From Cohnella panacarvi Gsoil 349 (GTDB taxonomy: Bacteria; Bacillota; Bacilli; Paenibacillales; Paenibacillaceae): a stretch of DNA of 64,000 nt. Each line of letters starts with the position of its first letter. Positions within the stretch are counted from its first letter, which is position 1. The stretch covers positions 4,705,498-4,769,497 of the forward strand of contig NZ_KI911563.1 in the NCBI RefSeq assembly GCF_000515335.1, written 5' to 3'. This document shows positions 1 to 8,793 of this stretch, one piece after another. The notes beneath the pieces were generated by a model. It did not search any database. It saw nothing but the letters and a program-made list of their open reading frames with translations, and was not told where the DNA came from. Position numbers and translations under genes: made by a program.

Positions 1-1
1 G

Positions 2-328
2 CCGCGCAGCGAGTGGAAATCCAGAGTAACGTCTTGCCTGGAGCTAGTGGGCCTAGGCAAACGCATGCATCATCGGCCGTTCGAGCTGTCGGGCGGCGAG
101 CAGCAACGCGTGGCGATCGCCAAAGCGATCGCGCATCAGCCCGTCCTGCTGCTGGCGGACGAACCGACGGCCGAATTGGACAGCCAGATGGCGGCGCAAG
201 TGATGCAAGTGTTCAAAGAGATCGTCGCTACGCAGAACGTGACGATCTGCATGACGACGCATGACCCGACAATAATGGAGGTTGCAGACCATGTCTATGA
301 AATGGTGGACGGCGTATTCGTCTCCTAA
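2..328 (+). CDS. ABC transporter ATP-binding protein, C-terminal part (5' end outside window)
   Basis: This is the C-terminal part of an ABC ATPase; the frame is open to the window edge, so the Walker A half is missing. Visible are the signature LSGGEQQRVAIAKAIA, Walker B LLLADEPTAELD with its catalytic Glu, and the H-loop TTHDP. The sequence most resembles the MacB/LolD-type ATPases that work with FtsX-like permeases. It lies directly upstream of an adaptor and a permease of that type. The adaptor gene probably starts inside this gene (ATG at 291), so the two are translationally coupled. It should energise export or remodelling at the membrane; substrate unknown. Confidence 0.93.
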   Translation, partial: PRSEWKSRVTSCLELVGLGKRMHHRPFELSGGEQQRVAIAKAIAHQPVLLLADEPTAELDSQMAAQVMQVFKEIVATQNVTICMTTHDPTIMEVADHVYEMVDGVFVS

Positions 329-1403
329 TCATGCTAATAGGAACGCGCGGCAGAGAGGCCGCCTCGTCTCGACCTTAATCGCGACGATGGCCTTGTCCGT
401 TGCGATAACAGGATGCAGCGTGCTGCCTGACGAGCCGGAGGAAGAAGATTTCTCCGCGATCGAGCTTCCGAAAATTTCGGAGAAGCCGACCTACGAGGTA
501 ACGACGAAGACGCTCGAAACGAAGGTGCAGGGCTCCGGCAGAATGCTGTCGTTAACGGAGAAAACCCTCTATTTTACTTTGGAAGGCAAACGGCTTAAGA
601 AGCTATACATACAGCCCGGTCAACAAGTCGAGGAAGGGCAGCTGATCGCCGAGCTGGACGTAGACGATCTGAAGAAGACTTTGCGCACGCAGTCTCTTGC
701 CTTTAAGCAACAAGAGCTGCAGATGAAGAAGACGCTCCAAACGAAGGATGAGATGGACGCGCTAGAATACGAGCAAGCCGTGCTTAACTTCGAGCAGGCG
801 CGTCAAGGACTCATCGACATGCAGGAAGAGATCGACAAAGCCGTGCTGACCGCCCCTTACAGCGGCACGGTCGTCGGGCTTTCCGTGCAAGAGGGTTCGC
901 AGATCAAGGCCTACGACGCGATTTGCACGATCGCCGATCCTAACAATCTTGTCGTAGCGGCTACGATGTCCCGCGACGACTTGGAGAAAGTCGCGATCGG
1001 CATGGAAGTGCAAGTAGACATCAACAATGCGGGCAAATTCACGGGCAAGGTCAAGCAGATGCCGACGACCGACACGAGCAACGACAACGGCGGCGGTGGC
1101 GGGCAAGGCGGCAATCAGGCGCCGCTTCGTCTCGATCAATTCCTGCTCGTCGACGTGAAGGATCTTCCGAAGACGGTTACGCGCGGAACTCCGCTCTCCA
1201 TCGGGGTCGTCACGAATCGCAAGGAGAACGTCGTCGTCATCCCGACGGTGGCGCTGCGCACGATCGGGGCGCGCGCCTACGTGCAAATCGCCGAGGCGGA
1301 CGGCACGAAGCGCGAGGTCGACGTGGAAATCGGCCAGCAAACCGCGACGGACGTCGAAATTCTGCAAGGCCTGACGCCGGGACAGAAAGTCGTAGGAAGG
1401 TAA
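291..1403 (+). CDS. HlyD/MacA-like adaptor lipoprotein
   Basis: This encodes the extracytoplasmic adaptor of an ABC exporter. The N-terminus has a basic stretch and a hydrophobic segment ending in the lipobox-like AITGC, so it is probably lipid-anchored outside the membrane. A lipoyl/barrel-sandwich half (GQQVEEGQLIAELD) is followed by a coiled-coil hairpin (about residues 125-180), the second lipoyl half (APYSGTVVGLSVQEGSQI) and a beta-barrel region. An Asn/Gly-rich loop (NDNGGGGGQGGN) lies around residues 265-275. I chose ATG 291 because GGAGG lies 9 bases upstream; TTG 282 is also open but overlaps that site. The gene overlaps the upstream ATPase by 38 bases and ends 3 bases before the permease. 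Confidence 0.88.
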   Translation: MSMKWWTAYSSPNHANRNARQRGRLVSTLIATMALSVAITGCSVLPDEPEEEDFSAIELPKISEKPTYEVTTKTLETKVQGSGRMLSLTEKTLYFTLEGKRLKKLYIQPGQQVEEGQLIAELDVDDLKKTLRTQSLAFKQQELQMKKTLQTKDEMDALEYEQAVLNFEQARQGLIDMQEEIDKAVLTAPYSGTVVGLSVQEGSQIKAYDAICTIADPNNLVVAATMSRDDLEKVAIGMEVQVDINNAGKFTGKVKQMPTTDTSNDNGGGGGQGGNQAPLRLDQFLLVDVKDLPKTVTRGTPLSIGVVTNRKENVVVIPTVALRTIGARAYVQIAEADGTKREVDVEIGQQTATDVEILQGLTPGQKVVGR

Positions 1404-1406
1404 CCG

Positions 1407-4310
1407 ATGGCGCTCATTCGATTTCTATTCCGCAAAATGTGGAACACGCGCTGGTTGACGCTTAGCACGCTAGCCGGATTGTTCATCGCCGTCGCGTTCA
1501 CGACGAGCATTCCGATGTATGCGGATGGAGCGCTGAAGCGCGTCGTCTCCCAATCGCTGCAGGATAACAGCCAAGGCTTGCCGGCCGGCGCGCTGCTCAT
1601 CAGCTATCAGTCGACCGACGGCCAGACCAGGATGGAAGCCTTCGACGACGTCAACGGCTACATCGAGAACGAAGTGACAGCCGACATCGGCTTTCCGATC
1701 GATTCGTCGCAGCGGAGCTTGACGCTGCGAAGCTCGGAGGTGTATCCCGAGGACTCTACCAAAGTCGATGCGAGCCGAACGCGCAAGCTGACGATTTCCG
1801 CATTCAGCGACTTGAAGTCGCAAGCGGAGCAGGCGAGAGGCGAATGGTTCTCCGACAAGTCGGACCAAGACGGCACGATTCAAGCCGTCATGCTGGACGA
1901 GGCGATGTTCCGCAACGACCTGCACGTCGGCGACGTGCTGCTCTATCCGATATCCGGAGGCAGGGAGCTTCGCGTGCAGATCGTCGGCTCGATCAAAGCG
2001 AAGGAAGCCGACGGGGGCTACTGGTATCAAGGTTTCGAAGGACTCATGAACAGCTTGTTCATCTCGGAGAACGTGTTCGTTAACGAGTTGAACAAAGGAA
2101 TGGGGCTTCCGATTCAGATCGCGAACTGGTATTCCGCGTTCGACCTGCGCGAGATCAAGACGAGTCAGCTGTCTCCGCTGTCGAGCACGTTAAACCGTAT
2201 CGACATCGAAGTGTTCAAACGGCTGAACGACACGCATCTGAGCATTTCGTTCGCCGATATGCTTAAAGAATTCCGCCGCGACAGCATACAGCTCCAGACG
2301 ATGCTGTTCACGCTGGCGGCGCCTATGATCGCGATGGTGTTCTACTTTATTACGATGAACTCCCGGCAAGCGCTGGAGAAGCAACGCTCGGATATCGCGG
2401 TGCTGCGCAGCCGCGGGGCGAGCACGAGGCAGATCTTCCTCCTGTTCCTTCTAGAAGGAGCGCTGCTAGGCATCGTAGCGTTGGTCGTCGGACCTCTCTT
2501 CGGATGGTTCATGGCGAAGAGCATCGGCTCGGCGAGCGATTTCCTCTATTTCGTCGACCGTAAATCGATACCGGTCGGTTTCTCGTCCGACAGCGTCATA
2601 GCGGGTCTAGGCGCGGTTATCGTAGCGATCGGCGCGGCGGTCATTCCGGCTCTCGTATTCACGCGAACGTCTATCGTCGACTACAAGCGGCAAGTCGCGC
2701 GGTCGGATCGCAAGCCGTTCTGGCAGAAGTGGTTCCTCGACGTCGTTCTGATCGGCGTAGCCGGCTACGGCTGGTATCTGTTCAACGAGCGTCAGATGGT
2801 ATCGTTCACGACCGGCGTCACGACGGACCAACTGAATGTGCAGCCGTTCCTGTTCTTCGTGCCGGCGATCAGCATCTTCGCGGGAGGGCTCTTGTTCCTT
2901 CGGCTGTTCCCGCTCTTGTTGAAGCTGTTCAATCTGATCTGGAAGAAGCTGTTGCCGGTTCCGTTGTATTTGACGCTGACGCAGCTGTCGAGGTCGGCCA
3001 CGTCTTACTATCCGCTCATGATCTTGCTTATTCTGACGCTCGGGCTCGGCGTATACAATTCGTCCGCTGCACGTACGATCGGACTTAATTCGGAAGAGCG
3101 CACGATGTACAAGTACGGAGCCGACGTCGTCGTCAAAACCGTATGGGAAGGCAGCCCCGAGTTCGAGCTCCCGTCCGGCAACTCCGGCGGAGGCTCAGGC
3201 GGGGGAGGAAGCGGAGGCGGCGCTGGCGGCGGGCAAGGAGGCGGCCAGGGCGGAGGCCAAGGCGGCAGTCCCGGAGGTCCGGGCGGCGGGCAAGGCGCAA
3301 CGCCGACTCGAATCAATTTCAACGAACCGCCGTTCGAAGTGTTCCGCACGTTGCCGGGCGTCGAGCACGCGGCTCGCGTGCTGCAAACCAAAGGCAGCCT
3401 GACGATTTCCGGCAAGACAGCGGGGCAGGCGACCATCATGGGCTTCGATAACGTCGATTTTGCCCGCGTCGCTTGGTTTCGCGAAGATTTGTACCCGCAC
3501 AGCCCGCTCAAGTACTTGGAGTGGATGGGTAAATTCCCGAACGGGGCGTTCATTTCGTCGAACGTAGCGAAGAAGTTCGATCTGAAGCGCGGGGATATCG
3601 TCCGCACGGTGCTGCAGGAGCAGCCGATCGAATTCGTCATTATCGATACGTTGCCGTACTGGCCGAGCCAATATCCGGATCAGTCGCCGTTCCTGATCGC
3701 CAACCTCGATTATATTTATGATCAGGTACCGCTCATTCCTTACGACGTGTGGCTGAAGATGGAGCCCGGCGCCCCTACGGGTCCGATCATTCCGGTACTC
3801 CAAGGGCAGGGCATCGAGCTGCAATCGATCGAAGACATGAGCAGCGAGCTGGCCGTGCAGAACAAGCATCCGGCGCGCGGCGGCGTATTCGGAATCCTAA
3901 GCTTAGGCTTTATCGTAACGATTATCGTCTCCTTGTCCGGCTATATTCTGTTCTGGTTTTTCAACCTTTCGCGCCGCGTCGTGCAAATCGGCATCTTGCG
4001 GGCGATGGGCTTGTCGCGCAAACAGCTGACCGGCATGCTGCTCTTGGAGCAAGTGTTCACGGCCGGCTTGTCGATCGGACTCGGTATCGGCATCGGCAAG
4101 ATCACGAGTTTGCTGTTCTTGCCGTTCCTGCAGACGACCGACAATGCGGCGAACCAAATTCCGCCGTTCCGCGTCGTATTCGAAGCCGCGGATACGAATC
4201 GGCTGTATATCGTCGTCGGCGTCATGATGACCATCGGCGTCGCCCTGCTCTTTGCGCATATTCGCAGATTGAAGGTCCATCAAGCCGTCAAGCTGGGAGA
4301 GGAAAGATAA
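1407..4310 (+). CDS. FtsX/MacB-like ABC transporter permease
   Basis: A 967-residue membrane permease with an N-terminal transmembrane segment, a large extracytoplasmic (MacB periplasmic-core-like) domain, FtsX-type three-helix bundles around residues 300-420 and 820-960, and additional helices in the middle. This two-bundle layout is that of long ABC3/FtsX permeases. Residues about 590-632 are an extreme Gly/Ser/Gln-rich linker (encoded at 3175-3300) with no likely fold, placed in an outside loop. It would work with the flanking ATPases and the upstream adaptor. It begins 3 bases after the adaptor stop and ends 3 bases before the next ATPase. No substrate can be inferred. Confidence 0.9.
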   Translation: MALIRFLFRKMWNTRWLTLSTLAGLFIAVAFTTSIPMYADGALKRVVSQSLQDNSQGLPAGALLISYQSTDGQTRMEAFDDVNGYIENEVTADIGFPIDSSQRSLTLRSSEVYPEDSTKVDASRTRKLTISAFSDLKSQAEQARGEWFSDKSDQDGTIQAVMLDEAMFRNDLHVGDVLLYPISGGRELRVQIVGSIKAKEADGGYWYQGFEGLMNSLFISENVFVNELNKGMGLPIQIANWYSAFDLREIKTSQLSPLSSTLNRIDIEVFKRLNDTHLSISFADMLKEFRRDSIQLQTMLFTLAAPMIAMVFYFITMNSRQALEKQRSDIAVLRSRGASTRQIFLLFLLEGALLGIVALVVGPLFGWFMAKSIGSASDFLYFVDRKSIPVGFSSDSVIAGLGAVIVAIGAAVIPALVFTRTSIVDYKRQVARSDRKPFWQKWFLDVVLIGVAGYGWYLFNERQMVSFTTGVTTDQLNVQPFLFFVPAISIFAGGLLFLRLFPLLLKLFNLIWKKLLPVPLYLTLTQLSRSATSYYPLMILLILTLGLGVYNSSAARTIGLNSEERTMYKYGADVVVKTVWEGSPEFELPSGNSGGGSGGGGSGGGAGGGQGGGQGGGQGGSPGGPGGGQGATPTRINFNEPPFEVFRTLPGVEHAARVLQTKGSLTISGKTAGQATIMGFDNVDFARVAWFREDLYPHSPLKYLEWMGKFPNGAFISSNVAKKFDLKRGDIVRTVLQEQPIEFVIIDTLPYWPSQYPDQSPFLIANLDYIYDQVPLIPYDVWLKMEPGAPTGPIIPVLQGQGIELQSIEDMSSELAVQNKHPARGGVFGILSLGFIVTIIVSLSGYILFWFFNLSRRVVQIGILRAMGLSRKQLTGMLLLEQVFTAGLSIGLGIGIGKITSLLFLPFLQTTDNAANQIPPFRVVFEAADTNRLYIVVGVMMTIGVALLFAHIRRLKVHQAVKLGEER

Positions 4311-4313
4311 CCG

Positions 4314-5204
4314 ATGATTACATGCGAAGGGCTAGTGAAGATTTACAAAGCCGACGATCTAGAAGTCGTCGCGCTGCAAGGGCTTAACCTTAGCGTAAAG
4401 CCCGGCGAGATGATGGCGATCATCGGCAACAGCGGAAGCGGAAAGTCGACGCTGCTGAACATTCTCGGCGGATTGGATCGACCGTCCGCCGGGCAAGTGC
4501 AGGTCGGGCCTTGGAATCTGCTAAAGGTAAGCGACGAGGATCTCGTTAAGTATAAGCGCGATACCGTCGGCTTCATCTGGCAGAACAACGCGCGCAACTT
4601 GCTGCCTTTCCTTACCGCGCTCGAGAACGTCGAGATGCCGATGATGTTCGCCGGCAAGCTGGACCGGGCGTATGCGAAGCAGTTGCTCGAATGGGTCGGG
4701 TTGAAGGACCGTATGCACAATAAGCTGCAGCAGCTGTCCGGAGGCGAGCAGCAGCGCGTGGCGATCGCCATCTCCTTGGCGAACCGTCCGCAACTGCTGC
4801 TGGCGGACGAACCGACAGGCTCCGTCGATACGCGCACCTCCGACGTCATCATGGACATTTTCCGCAGGTTCAATAAGGAACTCGGGCTTACGATCGTGAT
4901 CGTCACGCACGACCTGTCGCTCGCCGGCAAAGTCGACCGCGTCGTCGCCATTCGGGACGGATTAACGAGCACGGAATTCCTCAAGCGCAACCCGAATCTC
5001 GATCTGTCGTTGCCGCTGTCCGGCGGACATTCGCTCGAGGAAGTGCACGAAGCTTACGTCGTCGTCGACCGCGTAGGACGGATGCAAATCCCGAAGGAAT
5101 ACTTGAAGGCGCTCGAGATCGGAGACAAAGCGACGATGGAATTCGACGGAGACAAAATCATTATTACCGCACCGAAAACTTTGGAGGGGGAAGAAACCGC
5201 ATGA
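4314..5204 (+). CDS. ABC ATPase with C-terminal AbrB-like domain
   Basis: A complete MacB/LolD-type ABC ATPase: Walker A GNSGSGKST (about residue 38), signature LSGGEQQRVAIA (about 141), Walker B LLLADEPTG, H-loop VTHD. After the usual end at about residue 230 there is an extra tail in which VVVDRVGRMQIPKEYLKAL and the following EIGDKATMEFDGDKI read like a SpoVT/AbrB swapped-hairpin domain. Such domains bind DNA in transition-state regulators, but here it may only serve dimerisation. The gene sits between the permease and a solute-binding lipoprotein whose ATG overlaps this stop by 4 bases. It is the second ATPase of the operon. Confidence 0.92.
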   Translation: MITCEGLVKIYKADDLEVVALQGLNLSVKPGEMMAIIGNSGSGKSTLLNILGGLDRPSAGQVQVGPWNLLKVSDEDLVKYKRDTVGFIWQNNARNLLPFLTALENVEMPMMFAGKLDRAYAKQLLEWVGLKDRMHNKLQQLSGGEQQRVAIAISLANRPQLLLADEPTGSVDTRTSDVIMDIFRRFNKELGLTIVIVTHDLSLAGKVDRVVAIRDGLTSTEFLKRNPNLDLSLPLSGGHSLEEVHEAYVVVDRVGRMQIPKEYLKALEIGDKATMEFDGDKIIITAPKTLEGEETA

Positions 5205-6910
5205 CACAAAGACATCAAGCACGCAAATGGCTCCTCGCCGGGACGGCTCTTACGCTGCTCGTTCCCGTATTGGCGGCATGCAGCACGAAGAACGATGAAA
5301 GCGACCCGAACAACCGCCACACGCTCCGTATCGGTACGCTGTACGGCAGCGCGCAGGACGATCAGTATTACCGCCAGCAGTATACGGATTTATTCGAGTT
5401 CGATCACGGCAATATCGACATCGAGATCGTTCCGGCGATCGACTGGAACCAAATGCAATTCGACCAGGATCCATCGAAGCCTTACCAACAGCCGGATCCG
5501 ATGGAGAAAGTCAAAGCCATTATGACCGGAGATCGTCCGGTAGACGTCATGATTCTCGATATGAGCTTGCTCCCGCAGCTTGTGAACGAGAACATGCTGA
5601 AGCAGCTCGATCCGCTTCTTAAGGAAGACGAGATCGACACCAATGCGTTCGTGCCGACCGTGATCGACGGCATTAAGGAGCAGGGGAACGGATTCATCTA
5701 CGCGCTGACGCCGACGTTCTCTCCTTCCGCGCTATATTACAATAAGAAGCTATTCTCCAAGCAGGGAGTAGAGCCGCCTACCGACGGTATGAGCTGGGAT
5801 GACGTGTTTAACCTGGCTAGACGCATGAAGCAAGGCCAAGGCAAAGACGCGGTCTTCGGCTTCACGTTCAACCAATGGGGCGGAAGCAATGGATATTACG
5901 ATATTCAAGGCTTCGGAGCGCCGTTGCAGCTTCGCATGTTCGATGACAAAGCAGAGACGATGACCGTTAATACGCCGCAGTGGGAAGCGCTGTGGAAGAT
6001 GGTAACCGACCTGAGCAAAGATCATATCATTCCGACCCAAGAAGATATGCAGGCGATTTACGACGAGCAGAACAAAGCGGCTACGGATGGGAATATCCGC
6101 TACAATCCTTATCAAGGCCAGCTGTTCCTGAACGGCAAAGTGGCCATGACGGTCGGCGACTACGGCATGATCAGCCAAATTCAGCAGATGAACGCGAACG
6201 CGGATAAGCTGAAAATGGATAAGCTGGAGTGGGATGTCGTCACGATGCCTTTCTTCCAAGAGAAACCGGGAGTCGGCGGCAGCATTTATTTGAACCAATT
6301 GGCCGGCATTAACGCGAAAGCGGAAAATCCGGACGACGCATGGGAATTCATCAAGTTCATGAACGGCGAGAAGTCGGCGAAGTTCAAGTCCCGCAGCACG
6401 TATGAAATGTCCTCTCTTAAATCGTTCATCAAAATCAGAGAAGGCATGGATTCGTTCAATATCGATGCGTTCACGAAGATGAAGCCTGCGCCGGTATCCC
6501 AGTCGTCCCTTAAGGACCAGGAGCTGTACCGCCAGAAGCCTAACCTGAACATGGTGAACGAGCTCGGCAACCAGGCTTACAACAAAATCATTCAAGGAAC
6601 GAAGACGGTCAAGGAAGCGCTCGAGGAATGGCAGACGAGAGGCAACGATCTGCTGCAGAAGATCAAGACGAATCCGGACGGCCCGATCGAAGGCATCTAT
6701 GACGACGTATACGGTGGCGGCGGCAACATCCCGTTCGAGAAGCTTGAGTTGATGAGAGCGGCCGGAGAGGTCGTCGAGTCCGACGCCGCGGAATCGTCCG
6801 AAGCAACGACGGAAGAAGCGCCGGCAGATGACACGGCAGATGATTCTGCAGCGTCCGATTCCGCAGAAGGTTCCGCTGCATCATCGGAAGCCGTTCAAGT
6901 CGTTGAATAA
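5201..6910 (+). CDS. Extracellular solute-binding lipoprotein (family 1-like)
   Basis: A 569-residue extracytoplasmic binding lipoprotein: basic start (MTQRHQARK), hydrophobic stretch and lipobox LVPVLAACS. The body looks like the family 1 (sugar-type) solute-binding fold, for example FVPTVIDGIKEQGNGFIYA and NPDDAWEFIKFMNGEKSAK. After about residue 520 it ends in an acidic Ala/Ser/Glu-rich low-complexity tail. It overlaps the preceding ATPase by 4 bases (ATGA), so it is the last gene of this operon. A binding protein beside an FtsX-type exporter is unusual; it may sense a ligand rather than feed an importer, as no importer permease lies nearby. Confidence 0.88.
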   Translation: MTQRHQARKWLLAGTALTLLVPVLAACSTKNDESDPNNRHTLRIGTLYGSAQDDQYYRQQYTDLFEFDHGNIDIEIVPAIDWNQMQFDQDPSKPYQQPDPMEKVKAIMTGDRPVDVMILDMSLLPQLVNENMLKQLDPLLKEDEIDTNAFVPTVIDGIKEQGNGFIYALTPTFSPSALYYNKKLFSKQGVEPPTDGMSWDDVFNLARRMKQGQGKDAVFGFTFNQWGGSNGYYDIQGFGAPLQLRMFDDKAETMTVNTPQWEALWKMVTDLSKDHIIPTQEDMQAIYDEQNKAATDGNIRYNPYQGQLFLNGKVAMTVGDYGMISQIQQMNANADKLKMDKLEWDVVTMPFFQEKPGVGGSIYLNQLAGINAKAENPDDAWEFIKFMNGEKSAKFKSRSTYEMSSLKSFIKIREGMDSFNIDAFTKMKPAPVSQSSLKDQELYRQKPNLNMVNELGNQAYNKIIQGTKTVKEALEEWQTRGNDLLQKIKTNPDGPIEGIYDDVYGGGGNIPFEKLELMRAAGEVVESDAAESSEATTEEAPADDTADDSAASDSAEGSAASSEAVQVVE

Positions 6911-6927
6911 AGCGTAAGGATTGCGAA

Positions 6928-6985
6928 GCACCCCGCAGCGTATCGTCGGAGATCCGATAATCTGCTGCGGGGTGCATTCTATTGT
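6928..6985 (+). terminator. Rho-independent terminator of the ABC operon
   Basis: A perfect 12-bp stem (GCACCCCGCAGC at 6928-6939 with GCTGCGGGGTGC at 6964-6975) encloses a second short TATCG/CGATA stem, followed by ATTCTATTGT. It sits 17 bases after the solute-binding gene stop. Confidence 0.85.
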
Positions 6986-7057
6986 CAGGAGCGGGTTTCA
7001 AAAACGGTTCCGCCGTGCATCCTAGAAGGAACGACCCGGATTACGGAGGGATGTACG

Positions 7058-7222
7058 TTGAAATGGGTATACTGGTCCAGGCTGTATGAGAGCAAGTTCC
7101 AAGTAGGATGTCTTGTGCAAAGGATGGAGCATGACGGCTGGGTGTTCGGCATCGATATGCCGCGCGAAATCGAGGTATACCGGTCCCGCAAAGGGCGCTA
7201 CGGCGTCCGCTACCTGCCTTGA
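7058..7222 (+). CDS. Small basic protein of unknown function (54 aa)
   Basis: A short gene with a TTG start and a strong GGAGGG site 7 bases upstream. The product begins MKWVYWSRLYESKFQVG and contains DGWVFGIDMPREIEVYR; it is rich in Trp, Tyr and Arg, with no transmembrane segment or signal peptide, so probably a cytoplasmic beta-rich mini-protein. I do not recognise the family. It stands alone between the ABC operon terminator and the YycC-like gene. The well-placed ribosome binding site and the absence of rare-codon runs argue that it is real. Confidence 0.6.
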   Translation: MKWVYWSRLYESKFQVGCLVQRMEHDGWVFGIDMPREIEVYRSRKGRYGVRYLP

Positions 7223-7301
7223 GCTTGTCGTCCCGACTCTTGGCATTCGAGGCCGTCTGTGCTAAGCTGAGACCGACGCCAGTTGCTTAGGAGGAACGAC
7301 G

Positions 7302-7475
7302 ATGAGACCGATGCCGATATCGGCGGATACAGCCCTGAAACTTTCGAAATTCATGAACGTGCCGGTGGAGCATTTGATGCATATGCCCCAACATGTCTTG
7401 CTCCAGAAGCTTGCGGAGATGGCGATGGCCGAAGGCGGTAAAGACAAATCCGATAATGGCGGGAAAACCGAATAA
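7302..7475 (+). CDS. YycC-like small protein (57 aa)
   Basis: A 57-residue protein with the run LSKFMNVPVEHLMHMPQHVL and LLQKLAEMAMAE, matching what I remember of the YycC-like family of Bacillales, whose function is unknown. The start ATG at 7302 has GAGGA 7 bases upstream. The last 15 residues are a charged, Gly/Lys-rich tail without expected structure. It is followed within 15 bases by the promoter of the tRNA pair, so it is probably monocistronic. The family call is from memory; a profile search against the YycC-like family would settle it. Confidence 0.75.
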   Translation: MRPMPISADTALKLSKFMNVPVEHLMHMPQHVLLQKLAEMAMAEGGKDKSDNGGKTE

Positions 7476-7488
7476 GTCAATTCGGAAG

Positions 7489-7518
7489 TTGACACGGGGC
7501 ATGGCAATAGGGTATATT
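7489..7518 (+). promoter_or_regulatory. Sigma-A type promoter for the tRNA-fMet/tRNA-Ile2 pair
   Basis: A perfect -35 TTGACA (7489-7494) and a TATATT -10 (7513-7518) are 18 bases apart, ending 38 bases before tRNA-fMet. This is a strong consensus promoter as expected for stable RNA. Confidence 0.7.
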
Positions 7519-7556
7519 ATTATTTGTCGCCAATAAAAGGCACCTATTACTATCGA

Positions 7557-7633
<77 letters not shown>

Positions 7634-7657
7634 ACCTTTTTCACCGGACCTAGACGA

Positions 7658-7734
<77 letters not shown>

Positions 7735-7774
7735 ACAGCAGAATTGAAGAACGAACTCATAGGTATCCAATCAA

Positions 7775-7817
7775 GAGAGATCCCGTTGCTCGCAGGAGCA
7801 TGGGGTCTCTTGCTTTT
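7775..7817 (+). terminator. Terminator after the tRNA-fMet/tRNA-Ile2 pair
   Basis: GAGATCCC (7777-7784) pairs with GGGGTCTC (7802-7809), with an inner TGCTC/GAGCA stem, followed by the T-rich TTGCTTTTATT. Confidence 0.75.
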
Positions 7818-7865
7818 ATTCGAATTTACTTTGACGAATTGGGGGAGGGATTGGATAAGTTGACC

Positions 7866-7895
7866 TTGCTATAAGCCGCCGATCCGTGGTAATAT
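7866..7895 (+). promoter_or_regulatory. Probable promoter of tRNA-Leu
   Basis: TTGCTA (7866-7871) and TAATAT (7890-7895) with an 18-base spacer, 50 bases before tRNA-Leu. A TTGACC at 7860 is too far from this -10 (24 bases). Confidence 0.45.
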
Positions 7896-7945
7896 AAAGT
7901 CTGTTGTCACGGTTAGCGGATCATTCCGAAGCTGGCAACGAACGT

Positions 7946-8034
7946 GCCGGGGTGGCGGAATTGGCAGACGCACAGGACTTAAAATCCTGCGGTGGGTGAC
8001 CACCGTACGGGTTCGACCCCCGTCCTCGGCACCA
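7946..8034 (+). tRNA. tRNA-Leu (anticodon TAA), integration target of the island
   Basis: An 89-nt type II tRNA with a long variable arm. Acceptor GCCGGGG pairs with CCTCGGC (one G:T), the anticodon stem/loop is CAGGA-CTTAAAA-TCCTG giving anticodon TAA, the variable arm is GGTGGGTGACCACC, the T-arm is ACGGG-TTCGACC-CCCGT, and CCA is encoded. Bases 7967-8034 are repeated exactly at the far end of the island (18540 on), so the gene was the attachment site and stays whole at the left junction. Confidence 0.97.
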
Positions 8035-8036
8035 CT
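7967..8036 (+). repeat. Left att repeat (attL) in tRNA-Leu
   Basis: These 70 bases, from GACGCACAGGACTT in the tRNA through two bases past its CCA, recur without mismatch at 18540-18609. They mark the left boundary of the integrated island. Confidence 0.93.
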
Positions 8037-8124
8037 TAATTTTATTGGTTTTTTGCATAACGGTGCTAATGCTAAAAGTGCACGAGTCCTGTGGTACTAT
8101 TCACTACACAGGATTTCGAAAGAT

Positions 8125-8175
8125 AAATCCCTTTTTTGACTTGCTGAGATCAGGTCAAGGAGGGATTTTTTTGTA
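8125..8175 (+). terminator. Terminator after tRNA-Leu
   Basis: AAATCCCT (8125-8132) pairs with AGGGATTT (8161-8168), with TTGAC/GTCAA continuing the stem inside, followed by a T run. Its right arm also holds the ribosome binding site of the former integrase. A sister terminator with the same AAATCCCTT/AAGGGATTT base lies just outside the right att at 18622. Confidence 0.75.
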
Positions 8176-8789
8176 CAAGAAAAGAGTAAAGGGAGTGCAA
8201 TCTAAATTCATTGCGGATTGGAAAGAATGCTTGGAGAGGTTCTTACGTTTTAAACGAGCTCAAAGTAAAAGTGAGTTAACGAATGGATGACTATCGGAGA
8301 CATATCTCGATGTTTTTTCGGAGATATGATTCGGACTGGGTGGTGTATGAAAATATCGACCAAAAATCTTGAAGCGTCTGTTGGAACTACCCGACAAACA
8401 CACATTTGCTGGTACCGATTAGAATGCAAACTATACGGTCTATAAAACAGTTGCTTTCAGCACGGCATTCAGAGTGGTCTGCTAAAACGCCCATATTTTG
8501 CACATGGGAAGGAAATTCGCTAACAAGGCATACATGGGGGATAGGATGGAGGTTTACTCTAACGCACGTGGAATGAAAATAAGACCATATGATTTGCGGC
8601 ATGTTTTTCGTTGAATTTTCTACGCAATGGTGCTTCGGTATTTGCATTACAAAAAGCTTAGGACATACAGATTTGACGATGACAAAGCGGTATGTTGCTC
8701 TTTCGAATGAAGATCTAAAGAAACAACATAACTATGCATCACCAATCCATTCGCTAGTACCTGAGAAAAATCGGATAGGTAAATTATAG
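8171..8789 (+). pseudogene. Decayed tyrosine integrase (XerC/D-like recombinase)
   Basis: The TTG start at 8171 follows AGGAGG. The first frame gives LERFLRFKRAQSKSEL, then after a frameshift MDDYRRHISMFFRRYDSDW (8283 on), the N-terminal core-binding domain. A second shifted segment gives TPIFCTWEGNSLTRHTWG, then IRPYDLRHVF with the catalytic Arg and HxxR region, then FLRNGASVFALQK and finally LGHTDLTMTKRYVALSNED, the C-terminal box with LGH and the nucleophile Tyr. At least four frameshifts join these pieces, and the total of about 205 codons is short for the family (usually about 300), so an internal part is lost. Its place beside attL fits the integrase of the element. Confidence 0.88.
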
Positions 8790-8793
8790 TTCT

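Noticed and set aside
3008..3640. Proline-rich 210-codon minus-strand frame
   Set aside because: It is the antisense of the Gly-rich linker of the permease.
7022..7246. Minus-strand frames over the small gene at 7058
   Set aside because: The plus-strand gene has a well-placed GGAGGG and sensible product; the minus frames have neither.
8045..8290. 81-codon frame after tRNA-Leu as an intact gene
   Set aside because: Only its last part, from 8171, matches an integrase N-terminus; the first part is terminator and att sequence.
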